A stretch of 64,000 bases of DNA from Phenylobacterium sp. (GCF_022402485.1 NZ_JAKRSA010000018.1:62001-126000), one strand, 5' to 3'. Numbered from the stretch's first letter, positions 7,726 to 17,339 are shown. Notes: generated by a model not told the origin, from the sequence alone. Numbers and translations are program-made.

Positions 7726-9615
7726 CTAGTTCTTGGCCAGCCAGGTGACGATTTCCTCGGCGGCCTGTTCGGGCGAGAGGGTGGTGGTGTCGACGGTGAT
7801 TTCGGCGTGCTCCGGCTCCTCATAGGGGGAGTCGATGCCGGTGAAGTTCTTCAGCTGGCCAGCCCGGGCCTTGGCGTAGAGGCCTTTCACGTCGCGCTGC
7901 TCGGCCACGGCCAGGGGGGTGGCCACATAGACCTCGACGAACTCGCCGTCCTCCATCAGTTCGCGGGCCATCCGGCGCTCGGCCCGGAAGGGCGAGATGA
8001 AGGAGACCAGCACGATCAGGCCGGCATCGACCATCAGCTTGGCCACCTCAGCCACCCGGCGGATGTTCTCCACCCGGTCTTCCTCGGTAAAGCCCAGGTC
8101 CTTGTTCAGGCCGTGGCGGACATTGTCGCCGTCCAGCAGGTAGGTGTGGCGGCCATCGGCCTGCATGCGCTTTTCGACCAGGTTGGCGATGGTCGACTTG
8201 CCGGCGCCGGAGAGGCCGGTGAGCCAGACAATCCTGCCCTTCTGGCCCTTCTGGGCGGCACGGCTGGCCTTGGACACGTCCAGGGCCTGCCAGTGGATGT
8301 TCTGGCTGCGGCGGAGCGCGAAGTGCAGCATGCCAGCCCCCACCGTCCGGTTGGAGATCCGGTCGATGAGGATGAAGCCCCCCAGGGTGTGGTTGTCCTG
8401 ATAGGCGTCAAAGGCGATGGGGGCGTCGAGGGACAGGTTGCAGACGCCGATCTCGTTCAGCTCCAGCCGCTTGGCGGCCAGGTGTTCGAGGGTGTTCACA
8501 TTCACCTTGTACTTGGGCTCGGTGATGCTGGCACCGACAATGCGGGTCCCGATCTTCATCAGATAGGGGCGGCCGGGCAACATGGCCTCATCATCCATCC
8601 AGACGATGGTGCTCTCGAACTGGTCGGCCACCTCCGGCGGCTGGCTGGCGATGGAGAGTACGTCGCCGCGGCTGACATCGATCTCGTCGGTCAGGGTGAG
8701 GGTCACCGACTGGCCCGCCACGGCGCGGGGCAGGTCGCCGGCCATGGTGACGATGCGAGACACGGTGCTTTCGCGGCCAGAGGGCAGGGCCTTGACCCGG
8801 TCGCCGGGCTGGATGGCGCCGGTGGCGATCAGGCCGGAGAAGCCTCGGAAGTCCAGGTCCGGGCGGTTCACCCACTGGATTGGCATGCGGAAAGGCTTTT
8901 CCCGCAGGTCGTCCTCGACCTCGAGGGACTCCAGATGCGGCAGCAGGGCAGGGCCTGTGTACCAGGGCGCCTTGTCGCTGACCTCAGTGATGTTGTCGCC
9001 CTTGAGGGCCGACATGGGGATGGCGGTAAAACCCTTGATCCCGATCTGGGCGGCGAAGTCGTGATACTCGGCCAGGATGGTGTCGAACACCTCCTGGCTC
9101 CAACCCACCAGGTCCATCTTGTTGATGGCCAGGACCACATGGCGGATGCCCAGCAGGGAGACGAGGTAGGAGTGGCGCCGAGTCTGGGTCAGCACGCCCT
9201 TGCGCGCATCGATCAGGATGATGGCCGCGTCCGCCGTCGAGGCGCCGGTGACCATGTTGCGGGTGTACTGCTCATGGCCAGGGGTGTCGGCGACGATGAA
9301 CTTGCGGGTCTCGGTGGAGAAGAAGCGGTAGGCCACATCGATGGTGATGCCCTGTTCGCGCTCAGCGGCCAGGCCGTCCACCAGCAGGGCGAAGTCGATA
9401 TCGCCCCCTTGGGTCCCGACCTTCTTGGAGTCGGCCTCCAGGGCCGCCATCTGGTCTTCGAAGATCATCTTGGAGTCATAGAGCAGCCGGCCGATCAGGG
9501 TCGACTTGCCGTCGTCCACCGACCCGCAGGTCAGGAACCGCAGCAGGCTCTTGTGTTCGTGGGCCTTGAGATAGGCCTCAATGTCCTCGGCGATGAGGGC
9601 GGACTGGTGCGACAT
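7726..9615 (-). CDS. cysNC: Bifunctional sulfate adenylyltransferase subunit 1 / adenylylsulfate kinase
   Basis: 629 residues. The N-terminal EF-Tu-like GTPase (CysN) shows [29 protein letters not shown] and NKMDLVGW. The C-terminal 170 residues are APS kinase (CysC) with the P-loop [15 protein letters not shown] and the motif [14 protein letters not shown]. With CysD it makes adenylylsulfate from ATP and sulfate, and the CysC part phosphorylates it to PAPS. Its start codon shares one base with the cysD stop (TGATG), so the two are translationally coupled. The NC fusion is common in alphaproteobacteria. Confidence 0.97.
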   Translation of the reverse strand: MSHQSALIAEDIEAYLKAHEHKSLLRFLTCGSVDDGKSTLIGRLLYDSKMIFEDQMAALEADSKKVGTQGGDIDFALLVDGLAAEREQGITIDVAYRFFSTETRKFIVADTPGHEQYTRNMVTGASTADAAIILIDARKGVLTQTRRHSYLVSLLGIRHVVLAINKMDLVGWSQEVFDTILAEYHDFAAQIGIKGFTAIPMSALKGDNITEVSDKAPWYTGPALLPHLESLEVEDDLREKPFRMPIQWVNRPDLDFRGFSGLIATGAIQPGDRVKALPSGRESTVSRIVTMAGDLPRAVAGQSVTLTLTDEIDVSRGDVLSIASQPPEVADQFESTIVWMDDEAMLPGRPYLMKIGTRIVGASITEPKYKVNVNTLEHLAAKRLELNEIGVCNLSLDAPIAFDAYQDNHTLGGFILIDRISNRTVGAGMLHFALRRSQNIHWQALDVSKASRAAQKGQKGRIVWLTGLSGAGKSTIANLVEKRMQADGRHTYLLDGDNVRHGLNKDLGFTEEDRVENIRRVAEVAKLMVDAGLIVLVSFISPFRAERRMARELMEDGEFVEVYVATPLAVAEQRDVKGLYAKARAGQLKNFTGIDSPYEEPEHAEITVDTTTLSPEQAAEEIVTWLAKN

Positions 9616-10550
9616 CAGAAATAGCCCTCTTGCTTCTTCTTCTCCATCGAGGCGGCTTGGTCGTGATCGATCACGCGGCCCTGGCGCTCGGACGTGGTGG
9701 TCAGCAGCATTTCCTGGATGATTTCGGGAAGGGTGGCCGCCGTGCTCTCCACAGCGCCGGTGAGCGGGTAGCAGCCGAGCGTGCGGAACCGCACCGACTT
9801 CATCACCGGGGTTTCGCCCGGACGCAGGGGCATGCGGTCGTCATCGACCATGATCAAGGCACCGTCGCGTTCCACCACCGGGCGCTCAGCCGCGTAGTAA
9901 AGCGGCACGATGGGGATGCTCTCCAGGTGGATGTATTGCCAGATGTCCAGCTCGGTCCAGTTGGAGATCGGGAACACCCGCATGCTCTCGCCCTGGGCCT
10001 TGCGGGCATTGTAGAGGTTCCAGAGCTCCGGGCGCTGGTTCTTGGGGTCCCAGCGGTGCTGGGCCGAGCGGAAGGAAAAGACCCGCTCCTTGGCGCGGGA
10101 TTTTTCCTCGTCCCGGCGGGCCCCGCCGAAGGCTGCATCGAAGCCATGGGCGTCGAGGGCCTGCTTGAGGCCCTCGGTCTTCCACATGTCGGTGTGCAGG
10201 GCCGAGCCGTGGTCGAAGGGGTTGATGCCCCGGGCCAGGGCCTCGGGATTGCGGTGGACGATCAGATCAAAACCCAGGGTCTGCGCCATCTTCGCGCGCA
10301 TCTCGTACATCGCCCGGAACTTCCAGGTGGTGTCCACATGCAGCAGCGGGAAGGGCGGCTTGGAGGGGTAGAAGGCCTTGGCCGCCAGGTGCAGCATCAC
10401 TGCGGAGTCCTTGCCCACGGAATAGAGCATGACCGGGCGCTCGGCCTCCGCCACCACCTCGCGCATGATGTGGATGCTCTCGGCCTCCAGCCGCTGAAGG
10501 TGGGTCAGGGTGTCGGCGTCGAGGCCGGCCCGGGGGGGGCGGACGTCCAT
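9615..10550 (-). CDS. cysD: Sulfate adenylyltransferase subunit 2
   Basis: About 311 residues of the ATP-PPi synthetase/PAPS-reductase-like fold. The pyrophosphate loop reads [16 protein letters not shown], followed by [15 protein letters not shown] and [16 protein letters not shown]. It catalyses sulfate adenylylation with the CysN GTPase. E. coli CysD has 302 residues, so I place the start at 10550 with a weak AAGG about ten bases upstream. In-frame starts at 10568 and 10673 would only add a non-conserved leader. First gene of the two-gene operon. Confidence 0.95.
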   Translation of the reverse strand: MDVRPPRAGLDADTLTHLQRLEAESIHIMREVVAEAERPVMLYSVGKDSAVMLHLAAKAFYPSKPPFPLLHVDTTWKFRAMYEMRAKMAQTLGFDLIVHRNPEALARGINPFDHGSALHTDMWKTEGLKQALDAHGFDAAFGGARRDEEKSRAKERVFSFRSAQHRWDPKNQRPELWNLYNARKAQGESMRVFPISNWTELDIWQYIHLESIPIVPLYYAAERPVVERDGALIMVDDDRMPLRPGETPVMKSVRFRTLGCYPLTGAVESTAATLPEIIQEMLLTTTSERQGRVIDHDQAASMEKKKQEGYF

Positions 10551-10870
10551 GACGTTAGAGCCTTGCATCAGGAATTCTGGGTCCAAGCCTATAAATTTTG
10601 TCGATCTTGAGCGCGCCACCTGAACTTGCAGATGAGTGCTACGATTAGCTGCAGTTAAGCGACAGCGCTCCAAGAGGCAACAGGCCCTCTAACCGCCGAT
10701 CGGGAAAACGCTCAGAACTGCTTAAAGAAGTTCTATAGGCTGACTGAGGCCGGCTTATTGGCCTGAACTGTAGTCGACGGGTGTTCGCCAGGCGATGGCC
10801 CTGGCGCTGATCAAACGCGGTGTCCGAAAACCGCGAGACAGGACGGGCGGTCGGGACGATCCTTGCGGCC
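10551..10870. other. Divergent intergenic region with a 21-bp palindrome
   Basis: This 320-bp gap separates cysD (left) from the AdaA-AlkA gene (right) and is clearly less GC-rich than its surroundings. It holds an inverted repeat AGAACT-N9-AGTTCT at 10714-10734, which could bind a dimeric regulator. An AT-rich stretch at about 10590-10600 could be the -10 region for cysD. I see no gene in it. Confidence 0.5.
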
Positions 10871-12403
10871 ATGGATCTGGATGACGACGCCTGCTACCGC
10901 GCCCTGTCGATGCGCGACGCCCGCCTGGACGGAAAGATCTTCGTCGCCGTGCGGACCACGGGGGTCTATTGCCGGCCCATCTGTCCGGCGCGCACGCCGC
11001 TTCGGCGCAATGTCACCTTCTATCCATCGGCGGCGGCAGCCCAGAGCGCAGGCTTTCGGCCCTGCCTGCGCTGTCGGCCGGAAACCTCGCCGGACCTGGG
11101 GGCCTGGCGGGGCAGTTCCAATACGGTGGCCCGCGCCCTGTCGCTGATCGAGGACGGCGCGCTGGACGCTGGCGATGTGGAGGCCCTCGCCGACCGGGTG
11201 GGGGTTGGCGGCCGCCAGTTGCGTCGGCTGTTTCGCCAGCATCTGGGGGCCTCGCCGGTGGCGGTGGCTCAGACCCGGCGGGTGCTGCTGGCCAAGCAGC
11301 TGATCTGTGACACGGCCCTGCCCATGGGCGAGGTGGCCCTGGCCGCCGGCTTTGGCAGCATCCGGCGCTTCAATGAAACCTTTCACCAGCTCTATGGACG
11401 TCCGCCGGGCGACCTCAGGCGCGGTCGGCGCCCAGAGGTTAGCGCCGGTGACGGTGGGGGTATCGTCCTTCAGCTTTCCTATCGGCCGCCCTATGACTGG
11501 CCAGCCATCCTCGACTTTCTGGCGCTGCGGGCCATTCCGGGGGTGGAGGCTGTGGAGGCTGGAACCTATCGGCGGGCGCTGATCATCGAGGGCGTTCCGG
11601 GGCTGATCTCGGTCAGGCCCGGCGCTTTGGGGACCTTGGAGGTTACCGCCCGCTTTGCGCGGCTGCAGGTGCTGCCGCAGCTCATCGCGCGGGTGCGCAG
11701 GGTGTTCGACCTGGGGGCTGATCCGGCGCTGGTGAACGCCCACCTGGCCAAGGACCCTGATCTGGCCCCCCTGGTGGCCCAGCGGCCTGGGCTTCGGGTC
11801 CCCGGCGCCTGGGACGGGTTTGAGCTGGCGGTGCGCGCCGTGCTGGGTCAGCAGATCACCGTGGCCGGGGCCCGTGCCCTGGCCGGGCGGCTGACGGCCG
11901 AGCATGGGGCCCCCCTTCCCCCTGAGCTGGCGGGGGAGGGCCTCAGCCGGTTCTTCCCGACCCCTGCCGCCCTGGCGCAGATCGACCCGGCCAGCCTGCC
12001 CATGCCGGGTGCCCGGGCCAGGGCCCTGGTGGGTCTGGCGGCGGCAGCAGCGGCCGATCCGCAGCTCTTTGCGCCTCAGGGGTCTCTGGCGGCAGCGGTG
12101 TCCCGGCTCAAGGCCTTGCCGGGGATCGGCGACTGGACGGCCCAATACATCGCCCTGCGCCAGATGCGGGAGCCTGACGCCTTTCCCCCCGGCGACATTG
12201 GCCTGATGCGCGCCCTGGCTGGCCCGACGGGAACCCGTCCAACCCCAGCTCAGCTGCTGGCCCGGGCCGAGGCCTGGCGTCCCTGGCGGGCCTATGGTGC
12301 CCAGCATCTCTGGGCGTCAGAAGGTCTGGCGCCGCCCTGTTCGGCCCTGCCGCTCTCTTCACCCCCGCAGTCGAAGGCGACCCATGACAAACTTCCCGCC
12401 TGA
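10871..12403 (+). CDS. AdaA-AlkA fusion: methyl-sensing AraC regulator with 3-methyladenine DNA glycosylase
   Basis: 510 residues from the chosen ATG; a GTG at 10820 would add 17. The N-terminal Ada zinc domain carries GVYCRPICPART and FRPCLRCRPE, the four Cys ligands that also sense methylphosphotriesters. An AraC helix-turn-helix pair follows (VEALADRVGVGGRQLRRLF, MGEVALAAGFGSIRRFNETF). The C-terminal half is AlkA: RAVLGQQITVAGA, then GIGDWTAQYIAL and the catalytic Asp in FPPGDIG. It excises alkylated bases and probably activates the adaptive response. It lacks the O6-methyltransferase domain, which the next gene supplies in a 20-bp overlap. Confidence 0.9.
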   Translation: MDLDDDACYRALSMRDARLDGKIFVAVRTTGVYCRPICPARTPLRRNVTFYPSAAAAQSAGFRPCLRCRPETSPDLGAWRGSSNTVARALSLIEDGALDAGDVEALADRVGVGGRQLRRLFRQHLGASPVAVAQTRRVLLAKQLICDTALPMGEVALAAGFGSIRRFNETFHQLYGRPPGDLRRGRRPEVSAGDGGGIVLQLSYRPPYDWPAILDFLALRAIPGVEAVEAGTYRRALIIEGVPGLISVRPGALGTLEVTARFARLQVLPQLIARVRRVFDLGADPALVNAHLAKDPDLAPLVAQRPGLRVPGAWDGFELAVRAVLGQQITVAGARALAGRLTAEHGAPLPPELAGEGLSRFFPTPAALAQIDPASLPMPGARARALVGLAAAAAADPQLFAPQGSLAAAVSRLKALPGIGDWTAQYIALRQMREPDAFPPGDIGLMRALAGPTGTRPTPAQLLARAEAWRPWRAYGAQHLWASEGLAPPCSALPLSSPPQSKATHDKLPA

Positions 12404-12929
12404 CCAGCTTTACATGTCGTCCCTGCCGAGCCCCTTGGGGGAGGCCAGGATCGTGTTCGACGGGGAGGGCCAGCTGCGGGCCTTCGACTGGACGACCCAT
12501 CTGGAGCGAATGCAGCGCCTGTTGCAGCGCCATTATGGTCCTGCGGCGGACCCGGCGCGCTGCCAGGAAACGTCCGCGCCCACGGTCTTTGCTGACCGGT
12601 TCGCCGCCTATTTCGCGGGCGAGATCAATGCCCTTTCGACCCTGCCCTGGGCCACCGGCGGCACCGCCTTTCAACAGACGGTGTGGCGGGCTCTGCAGGA
12701 TATCGCGCCGGGAGAAACCTGGTCCTATGGCCAGCTGGCGGCGCATATCGGCGCGCCCCGCGCCGTGCGGGCGGTGGGACTGGCCAATGGCGCCAATCCG
12801 GTGGCGCTGGTGGTTCCCTGTCACCGGGTGATCGGTGCCAATGGGACTCTGACCGGATATGGCGGCGGCCTGGAGCGCAAGCGCTGGCTGCTGGCCCACG
12901 AGGGGGCGAAGCCCCTGGCGAGGGTCTGA
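12384..12929 (+). CDS. ogt: Methylated-DNA--protein-cysteine S-methyltransferase
   Basis: 181 residues. The DNA-binding helix region reads FQQTVWRALQDIAPGETWSYG, and the suicidal acceptor Cys is in NPVALVVPCHRVIG. A GYGGGLERKRWLLAHE tail completes the family pattern. It removes methyl groups from O6-methylguanine irreversibly. I placed the start at 12384, inside the end of the AdaA-AlkA gene, so the two are co-transcribed. Together they divide the functions that the single Ada protein and AlkA have in E. coli. Confidence 0.93.
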   Translation: MTNFPPDQLYMSSLPSPLGEARIVFDGEGQLRAFDWTTHLERMQRLLQRHYGPAADPARCQETSAPTVFADRFAAYFAGEINALSTLPWATGGTAFQQTVWRALQDIAPGETWSYGQLAAHIGAPRAVRAVGLANGANPVALVVPCHRVIGANGTLTGYGGGLERKRWLLAHEGAKPLARV

Positions 12930-12951
12930 AAGCGCCACAGGCGACCAGACT

Positions 12952-12979
12952 TTGAGAACCCGACCGCGCCGTCTAGATT
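12952..12979 (+). promoter_or_regulatory. Candidate sigma-70 promoter for the crystallin-like gene
   Basis: TTGAGA (12952-12957), a 16-base spacer, then TAGATT (12974-12979), about 33 bases before the start codon. The boxes fit the -35 and -10 consensus moderately well. Confidence 0.45.
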
Positions 12980-13012
12980 GATCCCTGAGGGACGACAGCG
13001 GAGTTATGAGTG

Positions 13013-13684
13013 ATGAAGCGTGCAATCCTGACCGCGGTTCTGGCCATGGCCACCGCGACCGTCGGCCCTGCGGCGGCCCAATCCTTTGGCGGCGGGCGTC
13101 AGCCGTCCGCCATCCTGTTTGATCAACCCAATTTCCAGGGTCGCCAGACCACGATCTACGGCACGGCCACGAACCTGCCCCGGGACTGGAATGACAAGAC
13201 CATGAGCGCCCGGTTCCAGGGTCGCTGGCGGATCTGTCAGGATTCCGACTTCCGCGGTCGCTGTCAGGATGTCAGCGGTGATGTGCCCAATATGAACACG
13301 CTTGGCATGGGGGAGGCGATCACGTCGCTGCAGGCCTATGCCGGCGGTGGTGGCGGCAGCGGTGGTGGCTTCCGTCCGCCGGCAGGGGATGGCTGGCGTC
13401 CAGGCGGTAGCGGTAGCAGCTGGAGTGGCGGCGGGGGTTGGAGCGGCCCTAGCCAGTTCCGGCCCGCCGAGGGGGTCCGGTCGGTGTTTTTCCCTTATCC
13501 GACCTATGACGGCCTCGACATCGCCGCGGGTTCCAGTGCCGCCAATGCATTCTGTCGGTCGCAGGGCCTCGGGTCATCGGCCTATTACGACTCCAGCCAG
13601 CGAGCCCAGCAGGCTGTGGATGGGGACGGGCGCTATACTGGCCCCACCAACGTCCTGAGGGATCTGGTCTGCCGTCGCTATTAG
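13013..13684 (+). CDS. Secreted beta/gamma-crystallin-like protein
   Basis: 223 residues. A signal peptide (MKRAILTAVLAMATATVGPAAAQ) is followed by a beta/gamma-crystallin repeat: ILFDQPNFQGRQTTIYG, then ARFQGRWRICQDSDFRGRCQDV. A Gly/Ser/Trp-rich linker (about residues 113-147) leads to a distinct C-terminal domain with two Cys (NAFCRSQG, LVCRRY). Such domains often bind Ca2+ or stabilise extracellular proteins. A GTG three bases upstream is an alternative start. It has its own promoter and a hairpin downstream, so it looks monocistronic. The exact function is unknown. Confidence 0.75.
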   Translation: MKRAILTAVLAMATATVGPAAAQSFGGGRQPSAILFDQPNFQGRQTTIYGTATNLPRDWNDKTMSARFQGRWRICQDSDFRGRCQDVSGDVPNMNTLGMGEAITSLQAYAGGGGGSGGGFRPPAGDGWRPGGSGSSWSGGGGWSGPSQFRPAEGVRSVFFPYPTYDGLDIAAGSSAANAFCRSQGLGSSAYYDSSQRAQQAVDGDGRYTGPTNVLRDLVCRRY

Positions 13685-13713
13685 TGACTGGAGATCAACT
13701 TTAGAGGGTGTCT

Positions 13714-13745
13714 GGTGCCACATGAACGAAGTTTCATGTGGCGCC
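13714..13745 (+). terminator. Long hairpin after the crystallin-like gene
   Basis: A 13-bp stem with one G-U pair (GGTGCCACATGAA and TTCATGTGGCGCC) closes a six-base loop 30 bases after the stop. The following bases GTCTT give only a weak U-tract, so termination is probable but not certain. Confidence 0.5.
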
Positions 13746-13814
13746 GTCTTGCCGCAGGGCGGGGACTAATCGATAAGGCCAAGGTGCACTCGTGTCGGTG
13801 ACGGGAGAGAACCG

Positions 13815-14039
13815 ATGCTATCCTGGGCTGAAATCGTCCTGGCCGTGGTGATCCACGCCTCGGCCCTGGCCTATGCGCATCTGGGTGTGACTCTCACGCC
13901 GCAGATCCCGGAGCCCGCAGCCTCGTCAGAGCGCCGGGTGGCGCGCAGTGACAATGGCGCAGTCCTGGTCAAGGCCTGCTCTGGCATGAGGCTCGGGTCG
14001 AGTTGCACGGCGGCCCCCGTTGGCCCCCAGCACGATTGA
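13815..14039 (+). CDS. Small protein with N-terminal membrane segment, unknown function
   Basis: 74 residues. GGGAGAG about five bases before the ATG is a good ribosome site, which is the main reason to accept this gene. The N-terminus (LSWAEIVLAVVIHASALAYAHLG) is a hydrophobic helix or uncleaved signal. The remainder is polar with two Cys (ACSGM, SSCTAA). I recognise no family. It sits between the crystallin-like gene and tipN and is followed by a palindrome. Confidence 0.45.
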   Translation: MLSWAEIVLAVVIHASALAYAHLGVTLTPQIPEPAASSERRVARSDNGAVLVKACSGMRLGSSCTAAPVGPQHD

Positions 14040-14053
14040 TCTACGCTCATTGA

Positions 14054-14070
14054 GTGGGAAAAATTCCCAC
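14054..14070. promoter_or_regulatory. Perfect 17-bp palindrome upstream of tipN
   Basis: GTGGGAA-AAA-TTCCCAC, 15 bases after the small ORF and 130 bases before tipN. It could be a terminator stem without a T-run or an operator for tipN. The sequence alone does not decide. Confidence 0.45.
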
Positions 14071-14199
14071 CAGCGCGCAAATCCGCCGCATGGCGCTTTG
14101 CCTGCGCAACGTTCAACGATAATCCTTTCAGATCAGGGCGTCCGCCAGACGACGTAACGTCGCGTTCCGGGCGTGTTGGCCGCTTGTAACGGGCCGCAG

Positions 14200-16962
14200 A
14201 TGAAGATCAAAAACCGGCGCCAGCCGTTGGATTTCCGTAGTCTCACCGACGAGGAGGCCGCCTCCCGCCAGGAGATGCAGGTGCCTGAGGCGGGGCCCGA
14301 TCACGACCTTGACCTGACCGACGCCCCCGTTGTGGCGGCCACAGCCGCCGCTGATCTTGAGACCATGCCCGAGGGGTCGGAGGATTTGTCCAGCGAGACC
14401 GAACAAGGCGGGACGGCCACCAAACGCAGCCGATCGTCGGACCAGGCTCAGGACGCGGCCTATGGCCTGGCTGATCCGGCTCCCATTGGCGATCTGGCGC
14501 GGGCTGCGACCCCGCCGGCCCCGACATCCCGCGCAGCCCTGGCTCCGACGGCAAACCCCTCCACCCCCGAGGGCGACAAGGCCGGGGGATGGCCAATCTA
14601 TGCTGGTGCAGCAGCCCTGTCGGTCCTCTGCGCCCTGGCACCGATCGCCTATGCCTGGGGCTATCGCGGTGAGGTTGTGCCCTTCCAGGACGATGTCTTC
14701 GCCATGGGGGTTTTTGCGCTCTTGGCTGTGGCGCCTGCGGTGCTCGTCTGGGTGGCAGCCTACGCCCTTCGCCAGGGCCAGAAGCTGGCGGCCGAGACCC
14801 GCCGCACGCAGCGGCTGGCTGATGAACTCATCTCCCCGGCCCTGGTGGCCGCTGGCCGCGCAGGGGAGGTGGTGGCCCATGTCCGCGAGGAGATCATCCG
14901 CGCAGGCGAGGCTGCGCACGACGCCCGCGAAACACTGGCGGCCCTGCGCTCGGCCCTGGCGGCTGAGACGGAACAGCTGGTCAACGCCGCTGCGGCTTCG
15001 GCGCGTACGGCCGAGACCCTGACCCGCAGCCTTGCCCATGAGCGGGTCGAGATGACCGCCCTGGCCAGCGTTCTGGACGCCCAGTCCACGGCTGTGGTGG
15101 ACGCCATCTCCAGCCAGGCGCGGATGGTCGCCGAGGCCTCTGACCTGGCCGAAACCCAATTGCGAGAGGCTGAAGCGTCCCTGGCTGCGCGCGCCGCTGA
15201 CCTGGCCGCCGCGGCCGGAGAAACCAGCGATATTGCCCGGACGGTCGGAGAAGACCTGACCCGCCACATTGCCCGGCTGGAAAGCGCCGGGGCCGGCGTC
15301 GCCGACCAGGTGAGCGCCGCCGAAACGGGGCTTTCTGAGCAGCGCGCCGCCCTGGTGGGGATCGCCCATGGCCTGCGGGCTGACCAGGAATCTTTCGCCG
15401 CCGAGGCCGAGACCCATACCGCCAAGTTGGCAGAGTATCTCTCCGAGGCCAGGCTCTCGGCCGTGGAGGTCGGCGACCGGGCGATCAAGGGGGCCCAGAT
15501 GCTCCGGGAGCTGGTGGCCCAGGCCACTGAGCAGTTTGGCGATATGGCTGACGCTGCCCAGGGCGAGCGCGATGCCTTCGTCGAGAGCCTCCGGCAGTCC
15601 TGGGGCCTGCTGGCCGATACCGCCGCAGGGGAGCGGACCCAGCTGCAGGTGGAAACCCAGTCGGCCATCGACGCCCTGACCCAGGCCGCCGAGCAGACCC
15701 GGCTGGCGGCCGCCCGTCACGCCGAGGCGGCCCGTCAGCAGGTGGACCAGCTGTCGGAGGCGGCGTTTGCCGCCGGCCAGAAGGCCGATCAGGTGTTCGA
15801 GGGCCGTCTGGAGGAGGCGCGCACCCTGATCGAACAATCCGCGGGCCTTGTGGAAGAAGCCGGGGCACAGACCGTCCGGAAGCTCGAGGCCAGCGCTGCC
15901 GCCGCCCGCGCGACCCTGCATGAACTTCAGCACTTGCTGGCCGACCTGGACGCCCGGGCGGCTGACCTGCCTGCGGCCGCGCGACGGCAGGCCGATGATG
16001 TGCGCACTGCCGTGGGCGAGAGCCTGGATGACCTGATGGCCCAGGCCCGGCGAACAGCCGACGAAACCCAGGCCATCGACGCGGCCTTCCAGGAACGGGT
16101 CAGCCGCAACTATGAGATGCTCAGCGAAGCGGTCCGGCTCATGGGGTCTGTGGCCACCACCGCCAGCGGTGGTTTTGGGCCAGGCCTGGGCGCGGGCTTT
16201 GGCGCGACGCCGCCGGTGCGCGAGCGCAGACCCTTGGCCCGAGAGGACCGGCCCCGGCCCCTGCCGGCGACCCCGGCTGCGGCACCGCGGGCTGAGCCGA
16301 GGGCCGAGCCTCCCAGGGCCGCACAGGTGCGTCCTCCGCCGGCGGCAGAGGACGAGGAGCCCCTGGAGCTGCGCCCGACGACCCCTTGGCCGGCCCGGGA
16401 CGGGCGTCGTGGCGCGGCGGAAGAGGCGGGCCTTCGCCCCCGCCTGCGGTTGACGCCGACGGCCACCGACGAGGAGTTCTCCAGCCTGTTCGAGACGGCC
16501 GGTGGTCCGCCCCAGGCCACCGAAACCCCCGAGGACGGCGGGGATGGCCTGACCTGGAAGGACCTTCTGGCGGCCATCGATGAGCCGCCGCCGCGCCCTC
16601 TGGATGAGCGTCGAGAGGCGCAGCTTCTGTCCGATATCGTGGACCTGGGCATAGATCCCTCGGCGCTTTTGCCTCGCGGGCGGATTGAGGAGATCGGTGC
16701 GGTGGTGCAGACCGGGGACCTTGAGGGCGCCCGGCAGGTGGTCCGTCGCCTGGCCCCGGCAGCGACCCGGCGTCTGACCCGCCGACTGTTCACCGACGAC
16801 GCCCTAAAGGCCGAGGCTGGGGACTATCTGCGCCGGTATCGGGGCATGCTGGACGAGGCCGTGGCCCGGGATCAGGAGGGCTTCATGGTCGCCACCCTGC
16901 TGGCCTCTGACGCCGGCCGGGTCTTCCTGCTGCTGGACGCCGCTGCCGGCGACATGATGTAG
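14200..16962 (+). CDS. tipN: TipN-like polar landmark coiled-coil protein
   Basis: 920 residues. The N-terminus MKIKNRRQPLDFRSLTDEEA leads through an acidic, disordered stretch to two transmembrane helices at about residues 130-150 and 165-190. A long Ala/Glu/Gln-rich coiled coil follows to about residue 640, then a Pro-rich linker and a conserved helical C-terminal domain ending in GRVFLLLDAAAGDMM. This layout matches TipN of Caulobacter crescentus (about 890 residues), the new-pole marker that directs flagellum placement and interacts with the ParA system. The identification rests on layout and my recollection of the N-terminus. A TTG at 14173 is an alternative start. Its last 27 bases are part of an exact repeat bounding the next TA pair. 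Confidence 0.75.
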   Translation: MKIKNRRQPLDFRSLTDEEAASRQEMQVPEAGPDHDLDLTDAPVVAATAAADLETMPEGSEDLSSETEQGGTATKRSRSSDQAQDAAYGLADPAPIGDLARAATPPAPTSRAALAPTANPSTPEGDKAGGWPIYAGAAALSVLCALAPIAYAWGYRGEVVPFQDDVFAMGVFALLAVAPAVLVWVAAYALRQGQKLAAETRRTQRLADELISPALVAAGRAGEVVAHVREEIIRAGEAAHDARETLAALRSALAAETEQLVNAAAASARTAETLTRSLAHERVEMTALASVLDAQSTAVVDAISSQARMVAEASDLAETQLREAEASLAARAADLAAAAGETSDIARTVGEDLTRHIARLESAGAGVADQVSAAETGLSEQRAALVGIAHGLRADQESFAAEAETHTAKLAEYLSEARLSAVEVGDRAIKGAQMLRELVAQATEQFGDMADAAQGERDAFVESLRQSWGLLADTAAGERTQLQVETQSAIDALTQAAEQTRLAAARHAEAARQQVDQLSEAAFAAGQKADQVFEGRLEEARTLIEQSAGLVEEAGAQTVRKLEASAAAARATLHELQHLLADLDARAADLPAAARRQADDVRTAVGESLDDLMAQARRTADETQAIDAAFQERVSRNYEMLSEAVRLMGSVATTASGGFGPGLGAGFGATPPVRERRPLAREDRPRPLPATPAAAPRAEPRAEPPRAAQVRPPPAAEDEEPLELRPTTPWPARDGRRGAAEEAGLRPRLRLTPTATDEEFSSLFETAGGPPQATETPEDGGDGLTWKDLLAAIDEPPPRPLDERREAQLLSDIVDLGIDPSALLPRGRIEEIGAVVQTGDLEGARQVVRRLAPAATRRLTRRLFTDDALKAEAGDYLRRYRGMLDEAVARDQEGFMVATLLASDAGRVFLLLDAAAGDMM

Positions 16963-16963
16963 G
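16935..16963 (+). repeat. 29-bp direct repeat, copy 1 (3' end of tipN)
   Basis: This segment begins GGACGCCGCTGCC and ends GACATGATGTAGG. It covers the last nine tipN codons with the stop, plus two bases 5' and one base 3'. It is identical to 17633-17661. The two copies bracket the MazE/MazF genes. Confidence 0.92.
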
Positions 16964-17003
16964 GACAGGGCGGGGGCGCGCCTTCGCCACCCCCCGTGAT
17001 CGG

Positions 17004-17339
17004 TCATTGGCCGATCAATGCGCCGATCTTGGCTTGGACATCAGCCAGAACACCCGGCGAGGCCTTTGCCTTGTGGGTGGCCTTTCGCGCCCGCCAGTCG
17101 AGGCTTTTGATCTGGTCAGCGAGGACCGCGCTCGGCGGTGACTCGCTGACCACCACCTCGAAGGGATAGCCCTTGATCCGTGAGGTGAGGGGGCAGCAGA
17201 TCATCATGCCCCTGGCCTGATTGTAGCGGGCCGGGGACAGCACGAGCGCCGGACGATGACCGGCCTGCTCATGTCCAGCCTGCGGGTCGAATTGGAGCCA
17301 GACTATATCCCCGCGATCGGGAACATAGGGGTTCACCAC
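17004..17339 (-). CDS. mazF: MazF/PemK-family endoribonuclease toxin
   Basis: 111 residues. The N-terminus PDRGDIVWLQFDPQAGHEQAG is the classical MazF/PemK start, with GHRPALVLSPARYN next, then CCPLTSRIKGYPFEVVV and LADQIKSLDWRARKA. The conserved Arg in GHRPALV and Thr/Ser in PLTS are the expected RNA-cleavage residues. It cuts mRNA at short motifs. The gene overlaps the upstream antitoxin by 7 bp. It lies within the 698-bp unit bounded by the 29-bp repeats, downstream of tipN and pointing against it. Confidence 0.93.
   Translation of the reverse strand: MVNPYVPDRGDIVWLQFDPQAGHEQAGHRPALVLSPARYNQARGMMICCPLTSRIKGYPFEVVVSESPPSAVLADQIKSLDWRARKATHKAKASPGVLADVQAKIGALIGQ

Noticed and set aside
7807-9624. 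A 605-codon plus-strand frame opposite cysNC
   Set aside because: Shadow of a clearly identified gene; it contains no motif of its own.
10714-10734. The AGAACT-N9-AGTTCT palindrome as a SOS box
   Set aside because: The GAAC and GTTC halves face each other with the wrong spacing for the direct repeat GTTC-N7-GTTC.
14128-15933. A 601-codon minus-strand frame opposite tipN
   Set aside because: It is a mirror of GC-rich coiled-coil codons; the plus strand has recognisable TipN architecture.
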